Shown here in pieces: positions 58,818 through 64,000 of a stretch of DNA of 64,000 nt. A program made the position numbers and the translations under genes. How positions within the stretch are numbered: the first letter of the stretch is position 1; the number at the start of each line of letters is the position of its first letter. Below the pieces are notes generated by a model. That model saw nothing but the letters and a program-made list of their open reading frames with translations. It had not been told where the DNA came from and did no database searches. Origin of the DNA: Paenibacillus sp. S150. GTDB lineage: Bacteria > Bacillota > Bacilli > Paenibacillales > Paenibacillaceae. The stretch spans positions 44,404 through 108,403 of the forward strand of contig NZ_JACBYI010000020.1 in the NCBI RefSeq assembly GCF_019352175.1, in the 5' to 3' direction.

Positions 58818-60359
58818 ATGCCTACCGCAATCTGGGTCATAATCGTTCTCGTTGTAGCTGCAATATTCTTTGGATTCGGTTATTTTATTCGTAAATCCCT
58901 TGCAGAAGCTAAGATTTCCAGTGCTGAGAAAGAAGCCGTAGTCATCGTGGAGACCGCGAAGAAAGAGGCAGAAGCGCTGAAGAAGGAAACGGTACTTGAA
59001 GCTAAGGACGAAGTCCATAGAATCCGCACCGAAGCTGATAAAGAAACTCGTGAGCGCCGGAATGAAATCCAACGGCAAGAGAGACGTTTGCTGCAAAAGG
59101 AAGAATCGCTGGATAAAAAAATGGAATCGCTCGAACGAAAAGAAGAACAAGTAGCTAACAAAGAGAAACGAATTGACGAAACGCAGCAGCAAATTGATGT
59201 TATTTACAAGAACCAAGTCACTGAACTGGAACGCATTTCCAATCTGAGCATCGATGATGCCAGAAGTATCATTCTCAGCAATGTTGAGCAGGAAGTTCGC
59301 CACGAAACCGCCCAGATGATCAAGGAAATTGAGCAGCAGGCCAAAGAAGAAGCGGACAAGAAAGCCCGTGAAATTATTACTTTGGCGATCCAGCGCTGCG
59401 CAGCCGATCATGTGGCGGAAACCACCGTGTCGGTCGTAACACTGCCTAATGAAGAGATGAAGGGCCGGATTATCGGCCGTGAAGGCCGCAATATTCGTGC
59501 ACTGGAAACTCTCACTGGTATTGATCTCATCATTGATGATACGCCGGAAGCGGTTATACTCTCAGGCTTTGATCCGATTCGCCGCGAAGTGGCCCGTACG
59601 GCACTTGAGAAGCTTGTTGCTGATGGACGTATCCATCCGGCCCGAATCGAGGAAATGGTCGAGAAGTCCCGTAAGGAAGTGGATGAACGGATTCGCGAAT
59701 ACGGTGAACAAGCTACCTTCGAGGTTGGCGTTCACGGCTTGCATCCGGATCTGATCAAAATCCTGGGCCGTCTGAAATTCCGTACGAGCTATGGTCAAAA
59801 CGTACTCAAGCACTCCATGGAGGTTGCTTATTTGACTGGACTTATGGCCGGTGAGCTTGGGGAAGACATCGTGCTTGCAAAACGCGCCGGGCTGCTGCAT
59901 GATATCGGCAAAGCGCTGGATCATGAGGTGGAAGGTTCGCACGTGGAAATCGGTGTCGAACTGGCGAAGAAATACAAGGAACATCCGGTGGTTATCAACA
60001 GCATCGCTTCCCATCACGGGGACTGCGAAGCTACCTCGGTTATCGCCATGCTGGTTGGAGCAGCCGATGCTTTGTCGGCCGCACGCCCCGGTGCACGCCG
60101 CGAAACCCTGGAAACGTATATCAAGCGTCTGGAAAAGCTGGAGGAAATCTCCGAATCCTTCGAAGGCGTGGAGAAATCCTATGCCATTCAAGCGGGCCGC
60201 GAGGTTCGTGTGATGGTTCAGCCTGAGAAGATCGACGATGCCGAAGCTTTCCGTCTGGCACGCGACATTACGAAGATGATTGAGAGTGAGCTGGATTATC
60301 CGGGTCATATCAAGGTTACGGTAATCCGTGAGACACGGGCAGTAGAATACGCTAAATAA
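58818..60359 (+). CDS. rny: Ribonuclease Y
   Basis: RNase Y is the membrane-bound endonuclease that starts mRNA decay. The 513-aa product has an N-terminal TM helix (residues about 5-25), a long coiled coil (about 30-190, Glu/Lys-rich), a KH domain (EMKGRIIGREGRNIRALETL) and an HD domain (HSMEVAYLTGLMAGELGED, LLHDIGKALDHEVEGSH, SHHGDCEATS). ATG 58818 follows GAGGAGGT by 7 bases; the in-frame GTG at 58809 overlaps that site. A terminator and ymdB follow. Confidence 0.96.
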   Translation: MPTAIWVIIVLVVAAIFFGFGYFIRKSLAEAKISSAEKEAVVIVETAKKEAEALKKETVLEAKDEVHRIRTEADKETRERRNEIQRQERRLLQKEESLDKKMESLERKEEQVANKEKRIDETQQQIDVIYKNQVTELERISNLSIDDARSIILSNVEQEVRHETAQMIKEIEQQAKEEADKKAREIITLAIQRCAADHVAETTVSVVTLPNEEMKGRIIGREGRNIRALETLTGIDLIIDDTPEAVILSGFDPIRREVARTALEKLVADGRIHPARIEEMVEKSRKEVDERIREYGEQATFEVGVHGLHPDLIKILGRLKFRTSYGQNVLKHSMEVAYLTGLMAGELGEDIVLAKRAGLLHDIGKALDHEVEGSHVEIGVELAKKYKEHPVVINSIASHHGDCEATSVIAMLVGAADALSAARPGARRETLETYIKRLEKLEEISESFEGVEKSYAIQAGREVRVMVQPEKIDDAEAFRLARDITKMIESELDYPGHIKVTVIRETRAVEYAK

Positions 60360-60369
60360 TCAGGAAATC

Positions 60370-60392
60370 GGCCCCTCTGCGGGGCCTTTTTT
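60370..60392 (+). terminator. Intrinsic terminator between rny and ymdB
   Basis: GGCCCC, loop TCTGC, GGGGCC, then TTTTTT. It lies only 5 bases before the AGGAGG of ymdB. Confidence 0.85.
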
Positions 60393-60411
60393 CTTTCAGG
60401 AGGAGAACATC

Positions 60412-61206
60412 ATTAAAGTTTTATTTATTGGCGACATTTGTGGGAATACAGGCAGAAAAGCGCTGCGCGAAATGCTGCCCTCCCTGAAGGATAAATATCA
60501 GCCGCATATTATCATCGTGAATGGAGAGAACGCCGCTGCCGGCAGAGGCATCACCTCGGCGATTGCCAATGAATTCTTCAATTGGGGGGTCCATGGCATT
60601 ACGATGGGCAATCATACGTGGGACAACAAGGATATATTTGAATTTATCGACGATGAGCCGCGCCTTATCCGTCCGGCTAATTTCCCTCCCGGAACACCGG
60701 GCCGCGGGCATACAGTGATCAAAGCGAACGGGAAGCAGCTCGCCATTGTCAATCTGCAGGGGCGTACGTTTTTGCCTGCCATTGATGACCCGTTCCGGAT
60801 TGGTGAAGAGATTGTGGAAGAGCTGCGGCAAAAGCATAAGTGCATTCTTGTCGATTTTCATGCCGAAGCCACCTCCGAGAAGATTGCGATGGGTTACTTC
60901 ATGGATGGACAGGCCTCGATTGTGGTCGGAACACATACGCATGTGCAGAGCAATGACGAGGTTATCCTGCCGGGAGGGACCGCATATTTAACTGATGCCG
61001 GGATGGTTGGTTCAAGAGAAGGAATTTTGGGTATGGAAAAGGATGCGGTGTTGTATAAATTCACTACCCAGCTTCCGGCAAGATTTGTGGTGGATGAAGG
61101 CAAATGGCAGCTGCATGGCTTGTTCGCAGAGCTTGACGAGGCTACAGGGAAGGCAACCCGTGTGGAGAAGATCCGGCTGCGCGAAGGCGATTGGATAATG
61201 AGCTAG
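60412..61206 (+). CDS. ymdB: YmdB-type metallophosphoesterase (2',3'-cNMP phosphodiesterase), ATT start
   Basis: YmdB is a cyclic-nucleotide phosphodiesterase that affects biofilm and motility decisions in B. subtilis. The 264-aa product reads KVLFIGDICGNTGRKALREM, VNGENAAAGRG, MGNHTWDN, DFHAEATSEK and GTHTHVQ, all metal-site motifs of the family. No ATG, GTG or TTG exists at the N-terminus. AGGAGG (60398-60403) is 8 bases before an ATT that gives the correct first residue. ATC at 60409 is the alternative. The first in-frame ATG (60472) would delete the first metal-binding motif. Confidence 0.9.
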   Translation: MKVLFIGDICGNTGRKALREMLPSLKDKYQPHIIIVNGENAAAGRGITSAIANEFFNWGVHGITMGNHTWDNKDIFEFIDDEPRLIRPANFPPGTPGRGHTVIKANGKQLAIVNLQGRTFLPAIDDPFRIGEEIVEELRQKHKCILVDFHAEATSEKIAMGYFMDGQASIVVGTHTHVQSNDEVILPGGTAYLTDAGMVGSREGILGMEKDAVLYKFTTQLPARFVVDEGKWQLHGLFAELDEATGKATRVEKIRLREGDWIMS

Positions 61207-61326
61207 GCTAAGGTACAATTCAATAGGTTTGTTGGGAAATATCTTTGGGTTTGGGTTGAGTGTGATTTTTATTATATCGAAAAAGAGTATCTTTTGTCCT
61301 AATTTCTCCGGAATGGTCCGCAAAAA

Positions 61327-61355
61327 GAAGGAATTAATTCTTCTAACGCGAATAA
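61327..61355 (+). promoter_or_regulatory. Sigma-H-type promoter of spoVS
   Basis: GAAGGAATT (61327-61335), 11 bases, CGCGAATAA (61347-61355) fits RNAGGAWWW-N11-RNNGAATWW with one mismatch. spoVS is sigma-H dependent in B. subtilis. Confidence 0.6.
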
Positions 61356-61406
61356 CATCTACAGTAGTGGAAGAACACCATCATTTTCCCAGGGGAGGTA
61401 CTTACT

Positions 61407-61667
61407 ATGGATGTATTAAAAGTATCAGCTAAATCCAATCCAAATTCCGTTGCCGGCGCGTTAGCAGGTGTTCTTCGTGAACGCGGATCGGCCGAGCTGC
61501 AAGCCATTGGAGCCGGAGCACTGAACCAAGCCGTCAAAGCAGTTGCCATTGCCCGGGGATTTGTCGCACCAAGCGGCGTCGATTTGATCTGCATCCCGGC
61601 TTTTACAGACATAGTGATTGATGGAGAGGATCGGACCGCGATTAAACTGATTGTAGAGCCCAGATAA
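61407..61667 (+). CDS. spoVS: Stage V sporulation protein S
   Basis: The 86-aa product (MDVLKVSAKSNPNSVAGALA, ELQAIGAGALNQAVKAVAIA, RGFVAPSGVDLICIPAFTDI) is an almost invariant Alba-like SpoVS protein that acts in septation and coat assembly during sporulation. ATG 61407 has GGGAGG about 8 bases upstream. It follows ymdB as in B. subtilis and has its own sigma-H-type promoter. Confidence 0.96.
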   Translation: MDVLKVSAKSNPNSVAGALAGVLRERGSAELQAIGAGALNQAVKAVAIARGFVAPSGVDLICIPAFTDIVIDGEDRTAIKLIVEPR

Positions 61668-61751
61668 TAGATAGCCTTAAGCAGATGCTTCCGAAGCGGG
61701 TTTTGCGTGAAGCGAAATCGTTGAAGTCATCCGCGTAAAACTATGAGAATG

Positions 61752-61782
61752 AACCTGTTTACTTCGGTGAGCAGGTTTTTTG
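61752..61782 (+). terminator. Intrinsic terminator after spoVS
   Basis: AACCTG and CAGGTT enclose TTAC-TTCG-GTGA, followed by TTTTTG; the UUCG loop makes it a stable hairpin. Confidence 0.85.
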
Positions 61783-61788
61783 CTGTGA

Positions 61789-61925
61789 ATCGAGCAGAAA
61801 CGCTCGCTGTCCTTGAAGGGTGCAATATACATCCGGAGCAGTGATCCGCAATTTGCCTTAAGGCATCCGTTTCAGCGAGAAACAGAAGGATAATGGATAG
61901 CGTGAAGCCTGTAAATTCTTCTGTC
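61789..61925 (-). repeat. Dispersed repeat family A, copy in inverted orientation
   Basis: On the minus strand it reads AGAATTTACAGGCTT, ATTATCCTTCTGTTTCTCGC, TGAAACGGATGCC, a longer variable centre, TTCAAGGACAGCG and GCGTTTCTGCT. The centre is about 40 bases longer than in the + strand copies. Confidence 0.75.
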
Positions 61926-62120
61926 TCAAGAAATTAGGTGCTCCCGGTTGAATGAAGCGATGCTGTGGCATAAGCATTATAGTAGGCCCAATGCGGATAT
62001 GGCAAAATAGAGCAGCGGACATTCATGCCGCCCGTTCGCGGCACTTCAGACAATGCTTCCATAACAAGTCCTCCGTTCGGACACCGATATTTCAGGACAG
62101 AAAGTGAGGTTTATACGCTG

Positions 62121-63092
62121 GTGGAAAATAGAAATAGGCAATTGAAGGTAGCGGACTTTCACTGTGATGTGCTCAGCAAGCTGCAGGCATCGCCGGAGAT
62201 AGATTTCAGGCAGGACAGCCGGCTGGATGTGACCCTGGAGCGGTTGCTGGCGGGGGGTGTCGAACTGCAGGTTTTTGCCATTTATCTTTCGGTGCTGCGG
62301 GAAAAAGCGGACTTTGAACGTATTCTTGGACAAATTGAAGCTTTCCGGAATAAAGTAGCAGGTCCTGGAGGCCTCCAGTGGCTGCGCTGGAAGGAAGAGG
62401 CGGCAGAGCTGGCCGATACACCCGCTGTCCGGGGAATGCTCTCCCTGGAAGGTGTAGACGGTCTGGAGGGCAATCTGTTCTATGCCCAGTTATGCTTTGA
62501 GCTGGGAGTGCGTTTCTTCGGGATTACCTGGAATTATGCCAACTGGGCGGCGGATGGCGTGCTGGAGCAGCGGAACGGCGGTTTTACAGAGCAGGGACGG
62601 AAGCTGGTTGACTGGTGCAACGCAAGCGGAATGCTGCTGGATGTGTCGCATCTCGCGCCTGCCGGGTTCTGGGAGCTTGCGGAACGGAGTGAGCGGCCGT
62701 TCATTGCTTCGCATTCCAACACCGCCGCTGTATGCGGACACCCGCGCAATCTGAGCGACGGGCAGATTCAGGCATTGGTCGCTATGGATGGGAGGATCGG
62801 GCTGACGTTTGTCCCCTGGTTTGTCCGCGACGGAGGAGAAGCGAAGGCGGAGGATATTTTGCGGCATATCGAGCATGTCTGTTCTTTCGGCGGTTCCCGG
62901 CACATTATGTTCGGCTCGGATTTTGACGGCATTGAATCTTGGGTGGAAGGGCTGGAGCATCCGGGCAAATATACGGAATTCGCCGAGCTGCTGCTGGCCC
63001 GTTATCCGGAGGAAGAGGTGAAGGGCTGGCTGTACGGCAATGCCCAGGCCTTTCTCGCAAAACATCTGCCGTCGTTGAACGGAAAGACCTGA
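62121..63092 (+). CDS. Membrane dipeptidase (peptidase M19)
   Basis: The 323-aa product is a binuclear zinc dipeptidase of the M19 (renal dipeptidase) family. The metal ligands are visible in VADFHCDVL (HxD), LSLEGVDGLEG, LLDVSHLAP and IASHSNTAAVCGHPRNLSDG, with FGSDFDGI near the C-terminus. The start is GTG 62121 with GTGAGG about 10 bases upstream; the frame is open to 62025 but the extra residues do not fit the family. There is no signal peptide, so it is probably cytoplasmic. Substrate unknown. Confidence 0.9.
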   Translation: MENRNRQLKVADFHCDVLSKLQASPEIDFRQDSRLDVTLERLLAGGVELQVFAIYLSVLREKADFERILGQIEAFRNKVAGPGGLQWLRWKEEAAELADTPAVRGMLSLEGVDGLEGNLFYAQLCFELGVRFFGITWNYANWAADGVLEQRNGGFTEQGRKLVDWCNASGMLLDVSHLAPAGFWELAERSERPFIASHSNTAAVCGHPRNLSDGQIQALVAMDGRIGLTFVPWFVRDGGEAKAEDILRHIEHVCSFGGSRHIMFGSDFDGIESWVEGLEHPGKYTEFAELLLARYPEEEVKGWLYGNAQAFLAKHLPSLNGKT

Positions 63093-63144
63093 CCGCCGCA
63101 AGTGGCGATTTCTTGACAATCCACTTCCAAAGTCGTAAAATGCG

Positions 63145-63183
63145 GAAAAAAGGACCCTCTATGTGACGGGGGTCTTTTTATTT
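63145..63183 (+). terminator. Intrinsic terminator after the dipeptidase
   Basis: AAAAAGGACCC pairs with GGGTCTTTTT (one G-U), then ATTTTC. Confidence 0.75.
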
Positions 63184-63254
63184 TCAGAGAAATAGATGTA
63201 TAATGTTCAATGGCTTGTACAGATACCAGAGAAAATACAAGGAGTGACTTTACA

Positions 63255-63827
63255 ATGAGCAAGACTGTATCCGTAGGTGTGTCGGCCCGACATATTCACC
63301 TTACGCAGGAGCACGTAGAAGCGCTGTTTGGCCCAGGATATCAATTGACTGAGTTCAAACCGCTTTCCCAACCCGGACAATTTGCAGCAAACGAGCAGGT
63401 AGCCGTGATTGGCACCAAAGGAAAATTTGACAAGGTCAGAATTCTTGGTCCTGTCCGTCCGGCCTCGCAGCTCGAGGTTTCCCGCACTGACGCATTCAGC
63501 CTCGGCGTGAAAGCCCCTGTCCGCGAATCCGGCCACATTGAAGGCACGCCAGGCATTACGGTCAAAGGACCTGCCGGCGAAATTGAGCTGGAAACAGGTG
63601 TGATTGTGGCAGCCCGCCACATCCATCTCCATACTTCGGAAGCTGAAGCTTGGGGCATTGCCGACAAGCAGCTGCTGAAGGTGCGCCTTGGCGGCGAACG
63701 CGGCCTGGTACTTGAGAACGTGATTGCCCGTGTATCCGACAACTTTGCACTCGACATGCATATTGACACTGACGAAGCCAACGCTGCAGGTGCCAGCAAC
63801 GGCGATACTGCTGAAATTGTGGATTAG
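63255..63827 (+). CDS. pduL: Phosphate propanoyltransferase (PduL-type)
   Basis: PduL exchanges CoA and phosphate on short acyl groups (propionyl- or acetyl-CoA to acyl phosphate). The 190-aa product has two ARHIHL zinc-binding motifs (residues about 11-16 and near 120), GQFAANEQVAVIGTKG, ILGPVRPASQLEVSRTDA and GNFALDMHIDTDEANA-like C-terminal sequence. No microcompartment-targeting helix is seen at the N-terminus, so it is likely a free phosphotransacylase. ATG 63255 has AAGGAGTG upstream. A -10-like TATAAT (63199-63204) lies just upstream without a good -35. Confidence 0.93.
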   Translation: MSKTVSVGVSARHIHLTQEHVEALFGPGYQLTEFKPLSQPGQFAANEQVAVIGTKGKFDKVRILGPVRPASQLEVSRTDAFSLGVKAPVRESGHIEGTPGITVKGPAGEIELETGVIVAARHIHLHTSEAEAWGIADKQLLKVRLGGERGLVLENVIARVSDNFALDMHIDTDEANAAGASNGDTAEIVD

Positions 63828-63853
63828 TCTTAATCCTTTATAAGATTGAAGGA

Positions 63854-63879
63854 GCGGGGGAGCAATCCTCCGCTTTTTT
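63854..63879 (+). terminator. Intrinsic terminator after pduL
   Basis: GCGGGGGA (63854-63861), loop GCAA, TCCTCCGC (63866-63873) then TTTTTT. A group II intron 5' end follows at the next base. Confidence 0.85.
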
Positions 63880-64000
63880 GTGCGCCTCACAGTCGCACCA
63901 TCTAGGTGGTTCAAGTCCACCCGGTAACTTTACCCTTTAAAGTGCCGTAGCCGAAGTAGATATCCGGGCAACCGAAGGTTGCCCGGATAGGCAGGGTGTC
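63880..64000 (+). mobile_element. 5' end of a group II intron, class C-like, cut by the window edge
   Basis: The sequence starts GTGCGCC right after the T-run of the pduL terminator. GUGYG is the group II intron 5' consensus, and class C introns are known to insert downstream of terminators. It then shows a GGTGG/CCACC hairpin with loop TTCAAGT, a CGG..ACTTT/AAAGT..CCG hairpin, GCCGAAGTAG, a perfect ATCCGGGCAACC/GGTTGCCCGGAT hairpin, and GCAGGGTGTC. By memory, the order and short motifs resemble domain I of the Oceanobacillus iheyensis class C intron (TCTA..GGTG..AGTCC, GCAGAAGTA, GCAAGGGTGTC). The reverse transcriptase ORF and domains V-VI would lie beyond 64000. Confidence 0.75.

Larger units (their letters stand above)
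61668..62120 (+). other. spoVS-dipeptidase intergenic region
   Basis: A 453-base gap with the spoVS terminator (61752-61782), an inverted family A repeat, and about 190 bases in which I see no clear promoter or element. An open frame from 62025 continues into the dipeptidase but has no ribosome binding site. Confidence 0.6.

Noticed and set aside
62025..62120. Upstream extension of the dipeptidase reading frame
   Set aside because: No ribosome binding site before 62025; the family N-terminus (KVADFHCDVL) fits a start at GTG 62121.
63903..63921. T-arm-like hairpin GGTGG-TTCAAGT-CCACC suggesting a tRNA
   Set aside because: There is no acceptor, D or anticodon arm in register; the hairpin fits domain I of the group II intron that starts at 63880.

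Overview
The window is a low-to-medium GC Firmicute chromosome segment, almost certainly Paenibacillus or a close relative. The evidence is the order of housekeeping genes, which is that of the Bacillus subtilis cheD-sigD to ymdB-spoVS region. It also includes sporulation genes (dpaAB, sleB, spoVS, a SpoIIIE/FtsK translocase), a PolC-type replicase, RNase Y and RNase J, frequent TTG/GTG starts and strong AGGAGG ribosome binding sites. Every convincing protein gene is on the + strand.

Layout. 1-4991: end of the motility/chemotaxis operon (cheD, a small membrane protein, sigD, a FapA/DUF342 protein, a small conserved ORF, a SwrB-like protein and a short MltG-like protein). 5192-10902: rpsB-tsf-pyrH-frr-uppS-cdsA-dxr. 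11051-18425: rseP, an archaeal-type proS and polC. 18704-26836: the rimP-nusA-rnpM-ylxQ-infB-rbfA-nrnA-truB-ribF operon. 26993-32741: rpsO, pnp, ylxY, mlpA, dut. 33672-37465: dpaA-dpaB-dapG-dapA, making dipicolinate and lysine/cell-wall precursors; asd, which lies between dpaB and dapG in B. subtilis, is absent. 38065-39744: RNase J with a structured leader. 39912-41419: an ECF sigma factor and its probable membrane anti-sigma factor, inserted in otherwise conserved synteny. 41577-46393: tepA, ylzJ, ftsK/spoIIIE, sleB. 46574-52490: ymfF-ymfH-ymfI-ymfJ-ymfK-rodZ and a small membrane protein. 53627-61667: yajQ-like gene, pgsA, cinA, recA (with SOS box), recX, rny, ymdB, spoVS. 62121-63827: an M19 dipeptidase and pduL.

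The most unusual content is non-coding. Three dispersed repeat families occupy intergenic DNA. Family A is about 60-130 bp with a hairpin core (six copies, some partial). Family B is about 265 bp and occurs twice, carrying a short in-frame ORF in both copies. Family C is a 55-65 bp hairpin element (four copies plus a half copy), one of which abuts the proS ribosome binding site. All three meet in a 1.1 kb gene-free island at 52491-53626. The RNase J leader folds on paper into a multi-branched RNA closed by a 9-bp stem and contains a 36-codon ORF whose start lies in a hairpin. At 63880 the pduL terminator is followed directly by what reads as the 5' end of a bacterial class C group II intron, which runs off the window.

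Regulatory signals visible by eye include sigma-A promoters for rpsB, rimP, rpsO, rnj, yajQ, pgsA, recA and rny, a sigma-G-type promoter for sleB, a sigma-H-type promoter for spoVS, a possible sigma-K promoter for dpaA, and many intrinsic terminators. All calls are from reading the sequence; no database search was run.
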